In this document: in pieces, positions 7,701 to 15,718 of the stretch
Layout of the letters: each line of letters starts with the position of its first letter
Numbering within the stretch: the stretch's first letter is position 1
NCBI GenBank assembly: GCA_964565375.1
Contig: CAZMEV010000074.1
Coordinates: 1-15,974 of the forward strand
DNA length: 15,974 nt
Direction: 5' to 3'
Source: SLAN01 sp964565375
GTDB lineage: Bacteria > Spirochaetota > Spirochaetia > DSM-27196 > SKKC01
Position numbers and translations under genes: made by a program
Notes under the pieces: generated by a model
What the model saw: the letters and a program-made list of their open reading frames with translations, nothing else
The model's database searches: none
What the model was told of the DNA's origin: nothing

Positions 7701-8726
7701 ATGCCCAGAATTGCGATGTTTGACGCGAAACCCTACGATCAGGAGTTCTTCACCCAGGCGAACGCTTCATACGGATACGATATACATTTCTTTGAGGCCC
7801 GGCTGAACGCCGACGACGCGGTGCTCGCTGACGGGTTTGATACCGCATGCGTATTCGTCAACGATTTTGTGAACGCCGACGTAGCGAACATATTCGCGGA
7901 AAAGGGTGTGAAGCTCCTTGCTCTGCGAAGTGCCGGGTACAACCATGTGGACCTGGATGCACTGAAGCACAAGATTGATGTTGTCCGCGTTCCCGCGTAT
8001 TCCCCTCACGCAGTCGCCGAACACGCGCTCGCACTCATACTTACGCTGAACCGCAAGACTCACAGAGCGTACAGCCGGACCCGCGACAATAACTTCGCAA
8101 TCGGCGGACTGCTCGGATTCGACATGAACGGGAAGACCGCCGGCATTGTCGGTACCGGACAGATCGGTCGGATCATGTGCGAGATTCTCAAAGGGCTTAA
8201 TATGCGGGTGTTGGCCTATGACCCCTACCCGGCCACCGAATGGGCATACGAAAAGGGAATAGAGTACGTACCCCTCGGGCGTCTGTATAAGGAGTCCGAC
8301 ATTATCAGCCTGCACTGTCCGTTAACCGCCGACAACGTGCACCTCATCGATCGTGCGACTATCGCACAGATGAAACCCGGGGTCATGATCATTAATACCG
8401 GACGCGGAAAGCTCATTCGAACCGAGGATCTGCTTGAGGCACTGCGCGAAGGCAAAGTTGGTGCCGCCGGACTGGACGTGTACGAGGAAGAAACTCACTT
8501 CTTTTTCGAAGATCATTCGTCGAACATTATTCGCGACGACAACCTGCTGCGCCTTCTTGCCTACCCGAACGTCCTTGTGACAAGTCATCAGGCGTTTTTC
8601 ACGCGCGAGGCAATGTCGAATATCGCCAACATTACGCTTGAAAACGTGCGGCTTTATTTTGAAGAGGGAAAGATCGTAAACCCGATTCCCGACTTCGATG
8701 CGGAGACCGGCCGGGTAACCGGTTAA
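7701..8726 (+). CDS. ldhA: D-lactate dehydrogenase, NAD-dependent (D-2-hydroxyacid dehydrogenase family)
   Basis: Reduces pyruvate to D-lactate with NADH, re-oxidising the cofactor during fermentation; cytoplasmic, 341 residues, full length. The Rossmann motif GTGQIG is at 151-156, and D174 after the second strand points to NAD rather than NADP. Catalytic residues fall at R235 (NTGRGKLI), E264 (DVYEEE) and H296 (VTSHQAFF), the same numbers as in Lactobacillus D-lactate dehydrogenase. This and the LRSAGYNHVDLDA segment favour D-LDH over other D-hydroxyacid dehydrogenases. The start ATG is preceded by AAGGAGG with four bases between. It is the only rightward gene in the window, transcribed away from thrS. 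Its TAA overlaps the stop of glgX on the other strand, so no separate terminator fits between them. A related 2-hydroxyacid substrate cannot be excluded. Confidence 0.93.
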   Translation: MPRIAMFDAKPYDQEFFTQANASYGYDIHFFEARLNADDAVLADGFDTACVFVNDFVNADVANIFAEKGVKLLALRSAGYNHVDLDALKHKIDVVRVPAYSPHAVAEHALALILTLNRKTHRAYSRTRDNNFAIGGLLGFDMNGKTAGIVGTGQIGRIMCEILKGLNMRVLAYDPYPATEWAYEKGIEYVPLGRLYKESDIISLHCPLTADNVHLIDRATIAQMKPGVMIINTGRGKLIRTEDLLEALREGKVGAAGLDVYEEETHFFFEDHSSNIIRDDNLLRLLAYPNVLVTSHQAFFTREAMSNIANITLENVRLYFEEGKIVNPIPDFDAETGRVTG

Positions 8727-10864
8727 GCTGGATCAATGAATACGACCGTTGAACGGCCGGCAAGCAGATAGCGGTCACTCGACCAGCGCTGCTCCTCTCC
8801 GGGACCGCGGAACCGCGAGGCGGTTCCGCCGCAGGTGTCAACGACGAGGTGCCATCCGTTACGCGATGCCGGCAATGTAACCGTATGATCCGCCGTGGTG
8901 GCATTAAAGAGCGCAAGAATATCGTCGTCCACCTCTTCGCTGTCCTCGGTGAGCTCACTGCCGTCGAGAAGCATGCCGATACAGCCTTCAGCGTATTGCC
9001 ACTTCATGGGTTCACCGCGACAGGTGAGCCAGCTTATATCGCTGCGCATATTCCCGCTGCTGTCGCGGCCGGTAAAAAATTCACTGCGAAGCAACGATGG
9101 ATGGCTCAGCCGGAACCGGATGGCTTCGCGACAGAACTCCAGAAGCGAGGCTTTTTCGACGTCCGAGTGGTAGTTAATCCATGAGATCTCGTTATCCTGG
9201 CAATAGACATTATTGTTGCCGCGCTGCGTGTGGCGAAGTTCGTCTCCGGCCGGAATCATCGGGATGCCCTGCGACAGAAAGAGTGTTACCAGGAAATTGC
9301 GAATCTGCCGGTCACGGACTCTTTCAATGACCCTGAGACTTGTCTGCCCTTCAACCCCGTAGTTGTAGCTGAGGTTCTCGGCGTGGCCGTCACGGCCACC
9401 TTCGCCGTTTTCGTAATTGTGCCTTCGTGAGTACGTCACAAGATCATTAAGTGTAAACCCGTCGTGGCAGGTTATGAAGTTAATGCTGTGAAACGGTTTG
9501 CGCCCGTGACGGGAATACAGGTCGGAGCTACCGGCAAGCCGTGTCGCGAAATCACCCACCACCCAGGGCTCTCCCCGCCAGAACCGCCGGACATCGTCCC
9601 GGAAACGATCGTTCCATTCAGCCCATCGCCCACCGAAGAAGTTACCGACCTGGTAGGCGCCGCCGGCGTCCCATGCCTCCGCGATAATCTTGGTGTCCCG
9701 CAGAACCGGATCCTCGGCAATGCGCTCGAGCATCGGCGGTCGATCCATGAGCCGGCCCTGTTCATCCCGGGCAAGAATGGAACCGAGATCGAACCGGAAG
9801 CCGTCTACATGCATTTCCATAACCCAGTAGCGCAGACAGTCCAGAATAAGGCTTCGAAGAAGCGGATGATTGCAGTTAACGGTATTTCCACACCCGGAAA
9901 AGTTCTTGTAGTAGCGCGGATTTTCGTCGAGCGTATAATAGATTCTGTTGTCTATTCCTCGGAAGCTGACCGTAGGCCCGAGTTCATTGCCTTCCCCGGT
10001 ATGGTTGAACACCACATCAAGAATTACCTCGATGCCCGCCTTGTGCAGCTCCCGTACCATTTCCTTGAACTCGGTAACCTGCCCGCCGCGACTCCCGTCT
10101 GCCGCATAAGACCGCTTCGGAGCAAAATAGCAGAGCGTATTGTATCCCCAGTAATTGCGCAGGCGCTCGCCGGTCAATGGGTTTGACCTCGGGTTGTCCG
10201 CAGCGTCGAACTCGTGAACAGGCAGAAGTTCGAGCGATGTGATGCCGAGCGACGAAAGATACGGAATGTGCTCTATGATGCCGCGGTAGGTTCCCGGATG
10301 CGTAACGCCCGAACTCTCGTGGGAGGTCATTCCGCGAACGTGCCCTTCGTAGATCACCGTCCGTTTCTCGGGATGATTCAGCGGCCTGTCGCCCTGCCAG
10401 TCAAAATCCGGGTCAATGACAATGCACTTCGGCATAATGTGAAGGTTGGATTCCTGCGACGGCACGAGATCGCGCCGCCCCGAGCGCGTATCGTAGCCGA
10501 GCGAATCTGAAATACTCTCGCAGTGAGTCAGAGCCTTGGCATACGGATCAAGCAGCGCGAGGTTGTCGTTGAAACGATCTCCCGCCTCCGGAGCGTACGG
10601 CCCCGATACCCGGTACAGATACAGAGCGCCCGCCTCGCATCCCTCGAGGAAACAGTGCCATACATCCCCGGTCCGATGACGAGCAGGGTCAAGCACGATT
10701 TCACGTGCAGGCTCTGTGTCCTCCTCGTTTTCGAAGAGAAGCAGCGACACACCCGTGGCGTGACGACTGAAAAGGGCAAACTGAACCCCCGTGCGATCAA
10801 CCGACACGCCTAAGGGCCAGGGTCTACCTTCATGAACCACGTGTTTCTGTTTCGCCTTCGTCAC
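8723..10864 (-). CDS. glgX: Glycogen debranching enzyme GlgX/isoamylase type (GH13)
   Basis: Hydrolyses alpha-1,6 branch points of glycogen or limit dextrins, releasing linear maltodextrins for glycolysis; cytoplasmic. It has 713 residues, close to the family norm. An N-terminal CBM48-like sandwich (about 15-110) precedes a GH13 barrel. Conserved regions seen are IYEGHVRGMT at 171-180, DVVFNHTGEG at 283-292, the nucleophile D359 in GFRFDLGS, the acid/base E396 in IIAEAWDAGG, and the transition-state aspartate D468 in NFITCHDGFTLNDLV. A C-terminal sandwich domain ends near residue 713. The GTG start at 10864 overlaps the stop of the upstream hydrolase as GTGA, so the two are probably translated together; a ribosome site is not obvious. 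The stop overlaps that of convergent ldhA. TreX-like activity on trehalose precursors is an alternative, but no treY or treZ is in view. Confidence 0.95.
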   Translation of the reverse strand: MTKAKQKHVVHEGRPWPLGVSVDRTGVQFALFSRHATGVSLLLFENEEDTEPAREIVLDPARHRTGDVWHCFLEGCEAGALYLYRVSGPYAPEAGDRFNDNLALLDPYAKALTHCESISDSLGYDTRSGRRDLVPSQESNLHIMPKCIVIDPDFDWQGDRPLNHPEKRTVIYEGHVRGMTSHESSGVTHPGTYRGIIEHIPYLSSLGITSLELLPVHEFDAADNPRSNPLTGERLRNYWGYNTLCYFAPKRSYAADGSRGGQVTEFKEMVRELHKAGIEVILDVVFNHTGEGNELGPTVSFRGIDNRIYYTLDENPRYYKNFSGCGNTVNCNHPLLRSLILDCLRYWVMEMHVDGFRFDLGSILARDEQGRLMDRPPMLERIAEDPVLRDTKIIAEAWDAGGAYQVGNFFGGRWAEWNDRFRDDVRRFWRGEPWVVGDFATRLAGSSDLYSRHGRKPFHSINFITCHDGFTLNDLVTYSRRHNYENGEGGRDGHAENLSYNYGVEGQTSLRVIERVRDRQIRNFLVTLFLSQGIPMIPAGDELRHTQRGNNNVYCQDNEISWINYHSDVEKASLLEFCREAIRFRLSHPSLLRSEFFTGRDSSGNMRSDISWLTCRGEPMKWQYAEGCIGMLLDGSELTEDSEEVDDDILALFNATTADHTVTLPASRNGWHLVVDTCGGTASRFRGPGEEQRWSSDRYLLAGRSTVVFIDPA

Positions 10865-11628
10865 TGCAGCATCTCGAAAAGCGCTGATATTGTTGCTTGA
10901 GGCTTCTCAGCGTGAAGCCAATGTCCCGCCCCGTCAATACGCCGCATTGCAATTGACGGGAAATGACGGGATAAGAGTTGCCGGTCATCCTCCGACACGT
11001 ACGAAGAGAGACTCCCGTAGAGCACGTTTACTGAGCCGTCGAACACGGAGCCGCCAAAATCCGGCCATCCAAGCAGTAGCTGATAATCGCGGCGAATCAC
11101 GGGGAGGTTCAGCTTCCATCCGGGCCCCTGTGGCCCCTGGGTACGGTAGCTTTTGAGCAAAAACGCGCGCACCATGCTCCCTTCGACGCCACTATCGGCA
11201 AGCAGGGCATCCGCCTCGCGTCTGGTTTCCGGTTTCTGCTCCGACACCCGTTCCATGGCATCAAGGATTACTCCGTGCGAGGGTTCATAGCGTTTCGGCG
11301 CAATATCGACCACAACCAGAGTCCCGACGAGCTCGGGGCGCTGCAAAGCAAGGGCCATGGCAGTCTTACCCCCCATACTGTGCCCGACGACACGCGCTCG
11401 ATCGAACCCGAGGGATTCAATCATACCGGCTACTGTAGACGCCTGGGCCTCGTAATCCATGGAATCCATCCACGGGGACTCGCCGTGGTTGGGAGCATCT
11501 ACGAGAAGAACCCTGTAGCTTTCAGATAAGGCCTTCCCGACAGCGCTCCAGTTGTCACCGGTGCCGAAAAGCCCATGCAGCACAATAACAGGCTCACCTG
11601 AGCCCGATTCGCGATAGTGTAGATCCAA
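10861..11628 (-). CDS. Alpha/beta-hydrolase, YbfF/ABHD11-like esterase
   Basis: Predicted cytoplasmic serine esterase of 255 residues with an alpha/beta-hydrolase fold. Visible elements are the oxyanion-hole HGLFGTGDNW (18-27), the DAPNHGESP turn (44-52), the nucleophile elbow GHSMGG with S84, D108 in VVVDIAP, and H236 in GAGHWLHAEKP. The HGLFG-x3-NW and VDIAP signatures match the YbfF/ABHD11 group, which hydrolyse short acyl esters in vitro. The physiological substrate is not known. The start is TTG 11628, with AAGGGAG five bases upstream; no other start fits as well. It precedes glgX with a four-base overlap. The pairing with a glycogen enzyme suggests co-expression only. Upstream lies 230 bp free of other genes, where the promoter should be. 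Confidence 0.9.
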   Translation of the reverse strand: MDLHYRESGSGEPVIVLHGLFGTGDNWSAVGKALSESYRVLLVDAPNHGESPWMDSMDYEAQASTVAGMIESLGFDRARVVGHSMGGKTAMALALQRPELVGTLVVVDIAPKRYEPSHGVILDAMERVSEQKPETRREADALLADSGVEGSMVRAFLLKSYRTQGPQGPGWKLNLPVIRRDYQLLLGWPDFGGSVFDGSVNVLYGSLSSYVSEDDRQLLSRHFPSIAMRRIDGAGHWLHAEKPQATISALFEMLQ

Positions 11629-11858
11629 CAGTACTCCCTTTCACTCCGGCGGATTAATACCGCCTGCGCATTTCGTATGCTGTGAATATAGCGCGAAACG
11701 CTCTTTGATTACAGGTGGTACCGTGATACGGACAGGAGGGAAGGAGCAGGGAGGCTTTCTCACTTCGAGGACGCACACGCGCGGTAATTGCCGGTATCTC
11801 CCCCGCAGCAAACGGGAACGCTGTGCGCGCCCCCGCGATTCCCGAAGCAGCTTTTCTG
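11629..11858. other. 230-bp intergenic region between secF and the alpha/beta-hydrolase
   Basis: I see no convincing gene here. The minus strand has a TATATT hexamer (about 11686-11691) that could be a -10 element for the hydrolase-glgX pair, but the -35 position carries only TGTAAT, a poor match. At the secF end a small GCAG/CTGC hairpin overlaps the stop codon without a T-run, so it is not a convincing terminator. The frame open across this region on the minus strand is Arg-rich and overlaps the secF tail, which suggests a shadow. Confidence 0.4.
11648..11664 (-). repeat. Short inverted repeat just upstream of the hydrolase ribosome site
   Basis: Read on the minus strand, GGCGG, a seven-base AT-rich loop, then CCGCC form a perfect five-bp stem. 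It ends about eight bases before the AAGGGAG ribosome site of the hydrolase, so in the mRNA it could affect translation or stability. There is no T-run after it, so it is not an intrinsic terminator. Confidence 0.35.
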
Positions 11859-12995
11859 CTATTTCTTTTTCTTCTTCGATCCGCCCTTGCTCTTCCCGGC
11901 GGCCGCCTTTCCTGCCGCGGCGCGCTGCTTGCGAATCTGTTCCTTGATCTGTGCGGCTTCCTGTTCATCTACCTGAGGGGCAGCCGCTGAGTTCCCGGAT
12001 CCGGAACCGGCAGCCCCGGCATCAGCCGTTACCGGCTGCTGTTTTCGGGTTTCGCCCTTAACGTGCGCCGCCTTGGCCCGGTCGGCCTCTTTCTGCTTAT
12101 GTCCGATGCGCTTCTGCAATCCGAGCAATGCCGGAGAGGCGATCGCAACCGAGGAGTACGTACCGACAACAACACCAACGATAAGGTTCAATGCAAAATC
12201 CTGAATCGTTCCGGTAGCGAACACATAAATGGCAATAACCGCAAGAAGCGTTGTCATTGAGGTGATGATCGTTCGCGTCATGCTTTGCGTAATACTCGTG
12301 TTGACGACGTCGTAGAAGCTCGCCCCGCGCATGAGCCCTTCGTTTTCCCGAACGCGATCGAAAATCACGATCGTGTCGTTCAACGAATAGCCGATAACAG
12401 TCAGTAGAGCAGCTACCGTAGCGGTAGAAACCTCTATCTGGAACGCGCCGATAAAGACAAGCATGAACGCTAAGTCATGAACGAGCGGTAGAATGGAACT
12501 GATCGCATACGCGAGCTTGAACCGAATCCAGACATACAGCAGAATCAGTGCAAGTGCAACCGAAATAAGCAGAAATGTCTGTTGTGCAAGCGCCGCTGAG
12601 AAGGCGGCTCCCACGAAATCAGAGCGCTCCTCCGTTACCGCTGCATCACCGAACTCGGTACGCAGGACGCTGAGAATATCGGAGGCCAGCTCCGCCGGCT
12701 CACGTTCTCCTCCTTCCTCGGCAATCACGCGGATCGAAAAGCGCTGATCAGCGTCAGCTCCAACATTCTGGACCTGCGTACCAGTGAAGCCGCTCAGGGC
12801 GCTTCGAACATCCTCGATCGTTGCAGTGGCTTCATTGGGATCAATCTCCACCTGTTGCTGCAGGCCCGCCTGGAAATCCACTCCAAGGTTGAACCCGCCG
12901 ACGGCGATCGTGGCGGCAAGGCCGCCACCTATCAGAACTACCGAAAGGGCGAGAAATACAAATCGTAGCTTCAGAAAATCTATTACACGGTTCAT
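11859..12995 (-). CDS. secF: Protein translocase subunit SecF with long basic C-terminal tail
   Basis: Inner-membrane partner of SecD; the pair uses the proton motive force to complete export through SecYEG. It has 378 residues against roughly 300-320 in most bacteria. The first helix is at about 10-32, followed by GFNLGVDFQAGLQQQVEI (family form: GIDF-x-GG), a periplasmic domain to about 135, then five helices with the signature GYSLNDTIVIFDRVREN. The extra length is a cytoplasmic tail from about 300: low-complexity, Ala/Gln/Lys-rich, with ten basic and no acidic residues in the last 23 and a terminal run of five lysines. The ATG overlaps the secD stop as ATGA, so the two are coupled. The gene ends in an A-rich stretch, and no clear terminator follows. 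Confidence 0.97.
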   Translation of the reverse strand: MNRVIDFLKLRFVFLALSVVLIGGGLAATIAVGGFNLGVDFQAGLQQQVEIDPNEATATIEDVRSALSGFTGTQVQNVGADADQRFSIRVIAEEGGEREPAELASDILSVLRTEFGDAAVTEERSDFVGAAFSAALAQQTFLLISVALALILLYVWIRFKLAYAISSILPLVHDLAFMLVFIGAFQIEVSTATVAALLTVIGYSLNDTIVIFDRVRENEGLMRGASFYDVVNTSITQSMTRTIITSMTTLLAVIAIYVFATGTIQDFALNLIVGVVVGTYSSVAIASPALLGLQKRIGHKQKEADRAKAAHVKGETRKQQPVTADAGAAGSGSGNSAAAPQVDEQEAAQIKEQIRKQRAAAGKAAAGKSKGGSKKKKK

Positions 12996-14725
12996 CGAAC
13001 ACCCCAGCCGATACTCAGGTTCTGTCGTTTCAGTACGTCGGTGCCGAAGTCAAATATAAGCCGCGAGACAAACAGCGCCGTAAACATCGAACATACGATA
13101 CCGACCGCCAGCGTAACAGCGAAGCCCTGAATCGGGCCGGTTCCAAGCTGGCTGAGAAAGATCGCCGCGATAAAGGTAGTAACATTGGCGTCAAGCACCG
13201 AAGACATTGCCTTCTGAAAGCCTGCCGCAATACTTGCCTTGGCACTCTTGCCGAGCCGGTATTCTTCCTTGATGCGTTCGTACACGATTACATTGGCGTC
13301 TACCGCCATACCAACAGTAAGAACGATTCCTGCGATGCTCGTAAGCGTCAACGTCAGATTGAACACCGAAAGAATCGATACAATGAAAAAGAGATTGAGA
13401 ATAAGGATGAGATCGGCGACCAGACCTGCCCCTCTATAGTACGCCGCCATGAAAATGACGACCAGCGCGAATCCGACCGCTACCGCAAGAAGTCCCGCCT
13501 GAATCGCGTCCTCACCGAGCGCCGCGCCGATCACCTGCTGGCTCTGCACTTCCAGATCGATCGGTAGAGCGGCGGTGCGAAGCACTGTCGCAAGATCATT
13601 GGCTTCGGCAAACGTGAATCCGCCGTCAATTCGTACCTGACCGGTCGGAATTTCCTCGCGGATATTGGCGTACGCACGGACATTCTCGTCCATGACAATG
13701 GCCATGGAATTGCCGACATTGTCACGGGTCAGCCGCGCAAAAAGATCCCCGCCCTCTCCGTCGAGTACGAAGTTTACCACAGGCTGATTCGTAAGCTGAT
13801 CGCGTCCGACCTGCGCTTCGGTCAGATATTCGCCGCTGAGCCCATGTTCTTCCAGATCTTCGTATATAGCTATATACTGCACGACTTCATCGAGCCCGTA
13901 TTCGTCGCGTTGCACATAGGGCAACACACGGGTACCCGCCGGAACGAAGTCCGGAATCTCATCGTCCTCGGGGTTCCAGCCGGGATTCTGCCGCTGAAAC
14001 TGGATAAGCTCTTCGGTGACATCGTCGTTGACAATATGGAAATTAAGGCTTCCGCGGCCCTGAAGGAAGGAATCCACCTGGTCGCGGTCGTCATCGCCGG
14101 GGACCTCCACAAGGATAAGCCCACCTTCGATTTCGCGTATCTGAGGCTCTGTGACACCGAACTGGTCAATCCGGTTGCGAAGGATCTCTACAGCCGCTTC
14201 CAGCGCCTCCTCGAACTCTTCATCCGTCGGCTCCCTGCCGAGTCGCTCGGCGAGACTATCCCTGTCCGGCGACAGAGTCACGCTGATACCTCCGGAAAGG
14301 TCGAGACCAAGTTCGATGATGCGTGATCGCATGTCCCGCAGGCCCTGCAATCTGTCTCTGTGATACTCCTCGACTGTTTCGAAAGCCCCTCGCTCATCGG
14401 GAAAGCTCGCAAGCAATTCTCTGACCGTCCACTGGTCCGGCACCGGCTCATCGGCAGCTTCACGGTTCTGCCGTGCCCGGTCGAACATGAACGAGTACTC
14501 TTCGGGGACAGGAGCTTCCGGGTCGTCCTGGGCGAGCGACGCCAGCTCCTCAAGCGCGTCTGAAGCCTGCCCCTGCGCATATCGCTGAATTTCCGCACGT
14601 CCCGATGCGGCAATATCCTTGTCTTCCTCGGGAATAAAGGCATACCACCGTACCGTGGGTGCAAGGAATATTCCTGCTATTGCAATGAATATGAGGACTA
14701 TAAAAAACCGAAAACGCTTACTCAT
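12992..14725 (-). CDS. secD: Protein translocase subunit SecD with extended periplasmic N-terminal insertion
   Basis: Inner-membrane protein-export subunit of 577 residues, acting with SecF and YajC on the outer face of SecYEG. The first helix is at about 7-28. The diagnostic GLDLSGGISV is at 140-149, much farther from the first helix than the usual 15-30 residues; about 100 charged residues fill the gap (about 30-135). Next come the periplasmic P1 domain with RNRIDQFGVTEPQI and the second domain containing GRDQLTNQPVVNFVLDGEGG. Five helices (about 408-562) follow, with GMAVDANVIVYERIKEE, the conserved loop of the RND-like fold. The start is ATG 14725 with GGAG nine bases upstream, 121 bp after yajC; the stop overlaps the secF start. 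The N-terminal insertion is the unusual part. Confidence 0.97.
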   Translation of the reverse strand: MSKRFRFFIVLIFIAIAGIFLAPTVRWYAFIPEEDKDIAASGRAEIQRYAQGQASDALEELASLAQDDPEAPVPEEYSFMFDRARQNREAADEPVPDQWTVRELLASFPDERGAFETVEEYHRDRLQGLRDMRSRIIELGLDLSGGISVTLSPDRDSLAERLGREPTDEEFEEALEAAVEILRNRIDQFGVTEPQIREIEGGLILVEVPGDDDRDQVDSFLQGRGSLNFHIVNDDVTEELIQFQRQNPGWNPEDDEIPDFVPAGTRVLPYVQRDEYGLDEVVQYIAIYEDLEEHGLSGEYLTEAQVGRDQLTNQPVVNFVLDGEGGDLFARLTRDNVGNSMAIVMDENVRAYANIREEIPTGQVRIDGGFTFAEANDLATVLRTAALPIDLEVQSQQVIGAALGEDAIQAGLLAVAVGFALVVIFMAAYYRGAGLVADLILILNLFFIVSILSVFNLTLTLTSIAGIVLTVGMAVDANVIVYERIKEEYRLGKSAKASIAAGFQKAMSSVLDANVTTFIAAIFLSQLGTGPIQGFAVTLAVGIVCSMFTALFVSRLIFDFGTDVLKRQNLSIGWGVR

Positions 14726-14805
14726 GAATGGCTACTCCAGAAGGGCTCAAGGCACGCGAGGAAGCGGCTCTTTCGCCGGTGTCTCGTGCGCGCTGCCGTA
14801 ATCCC

Positions 14806-14820
14806 GCGCCGGTGGGGCGC
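14806..14820 (-). repeat. GC-rich hairpin between yajC and secD
   Basis: A perfect five-bp stem GCGCC/GGCGC with a five-base loop lies in the 121-bp gap between yajC and secD. On the minus strand the sequence after it has no T-run, so it is unlikely to end transcription. It could act as an mRNA-stability or processing element that sets different yajC and secDF levels. Confidence 0.3.
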
Positions 14821-14846
14821 TACGGAATATGGCAGTCACCCTGCGC

Positions 14847-15272
14847 TTACTTGCTCTCTTCCGTCTCGGACTCTTCGTCGGCTTCCGCGGTTTCGTCAGC
14901 TTCTTCGACCTGTTCAGACTGAGTCTGTTTGGCCTGCTTACCGCCGCCCTTCGCTTTCTTCTCCAGCACTGAGCTGACGGAGCTGCGTGAGAACTCAAGC
15001 TTTACATTGTCGTCGACTTTAAGAACAACTGTGTCTTCCTTCAGGCCGACAATAGTACCGCGGATACCGCCGATTGTTGCTACACGATCGCCTTTTTTGA
15101 GCGCATCGATCATTTTCTGCTGCTCTTTCTGCCGCTTGTTCTGCGGCCGAATGATCAGAAAATACATGATCGCTGCGATCAGACCGAACGTTACCAGCGG
15201 AAACAGAAGCTGCTCACCTCCGCCGGCCGGCTGCGCCTGCAGCACGGGGAGTACGCTATAGATTGCTGACAT
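14847..15272 (-). CDS. yajC: Preprotein translocase accessory protein YajC with acidic tail
   Basis: Small single-span membrane protein that joins SecD and SecF in the Sec holotranslocon. It has 141 residues, longer than the usual 85-115. A short N-terminal segment precedes one helix at about 22-41 ending in the signature FLIIRPQNKRQKEQQKM. The conserved cytoplasmic domain ALKKGDRVATIGGIRGTIVG follows, then a beta segment to about 105. The extra length is the tail: after a lysine/glycine linker (KKAKGGGKQAK), 12 of the last 24 residues are Asp or Glu. The start ATG 15272 has AGGGA nine bases upstream, and a promoter-like pair lies just before it. It is the first gene of the yajC-secD-secF set. 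Confidence 0.96.
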   Translation of the reverse strand: MSAIYSVLPVLQAQPAGGGEQLLFPLVTFGLIAAIMYFLIIRPQNKRQKEQQKMIDALKKGDRVATIGGIRGTIVGLKEDTVVLKVDDNVKLEFSRSSVSSVLEKKAKGGGKQAKQTQSEQVEEADETAEADEESETEESK

Positions 15273-15304
15273 AATAAATTATCCCTGTTATTAAGATTTC
15301 AGAC

Positions 15305-15332
15305 GCTATCACAGCGCTATAATCAGAGTCAA
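15305..15332 (-). promoter_or_regulatory. Candidate sigma-70-type promoter for yajC-secD-secF
   Basis: On the minus strand TTGACT (15332-15327) matches the -35 consensus in five of six positions. A weaker GATAGC (15310-15305) lies 16 bases on as the -10. The predicted transcript would start near 15298, giving a leader of about 26 bases before the yajC ATG. The region also has CGCTAT repeated with an 11-base period (15304 and 15315). The weak -10 keeps confidence modest. Confidence 0.45.
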
Positions 15333-15357
15333 GCTGAGCACTAACGGGCCATGACTG

Positions 15358-15651
15358 CTATACATGCACGATCTTCGTAACGTTGTCAGGAACACCCCTG
15401 ACACCAAAAAGCCGTTTCAGCTGTTCAAGACTCATATCCGTATACCCGGATGCAGGCTCGAATATGCGCTTGAACGCCTCCAACTCGTTTTCGTCGTCAC
15501 TATAGAGCACCGAACAGAACGCTGCCCTATACAGCCCTTCTCGCGCGAGTTCGTCGGTTGAAAGCTTCCCGAACCGCTTCGATGCTGCGTGGTCTACCAT
15601 GGCAGAGCTGCCCTGGTATCCGATGGAAAATATAAAGTCCTGCCGTTTCAT
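15358..15651 (-). CDS. Small soluble protein of unknown function
   Basis: I do not recognise this protein. From ATG 15651 it has 97 residues, begins MKRQDFIFSIGYQGSSAMVD, has a charged middle with YSDDENELEAFKRIFEP, and ends in an amphipathic helix plus a strand (SLEQLKRLFGVRGVPDNVTKIVHV). There is no signal peptide or membrane helix, so it is probably cytoplasmic. Codon use resembles its neighbours, and the reading frame is clean, so I take it as real. A GTG at 15717 would add 22 Ser-rich residues encoded by the palindrome, which makes it the less likely start. The ribosome site before ATG 15651 is weak. A terminator lies upstream and yajC has its own promoter-like site, so this may be a separate one-gene unit. 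A TTTTCA...TACTCT pair with 17-base spacing overlaps the palindrome. Confidence 0.7.
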   Translation of the reverse strand: MKRQDFIFSIGYQGSSAMVDHAASKRFGKLSTDELAREGLYRAAFCSVLYSDDENELEAFKRIFEPASGYTDMSLEQLKRLFGVRGVPDNVTKIVHV

Positions 15652-15678
15652 AGACGCCGATCCACTAGAGTAGCGACT

Positions 15679-15703
15679 CTCGAGCGTTTTGAAAAGGCTC
15701 GAG
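15679..15703. repeat. Near-perfect 25-bp palindrome, candidate operator
   Basis: The arms CTCGAGC (15679-15685) and GCTCGAG (15697-15703) are perfectly complementary, and the centre TTTT-G-AAAA (15687-15695) continues the symmetry. Only the bases at 15686 and 15696 (G opposite G) break it. It lies 28 bases before the ATG of the unknown small gene and overlaps a possible -35/spacer region, where a repressor dimer would bind. It does not match LexA, Fur or other sites I know. Confidence 0.55.
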
Positions 15704-15718
15704 GACCTAATGTTCACA

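Noticed and set aside
11654..11968. Minus-strand open frame running from the secF tail into the intergenic region, possibly reached by slippage on the A-rich secF end
   Set aside because: Very Arg-rich low-complexity translation that looks like secF read in another frame; no start signal and no evidence for programmed frameshifting.
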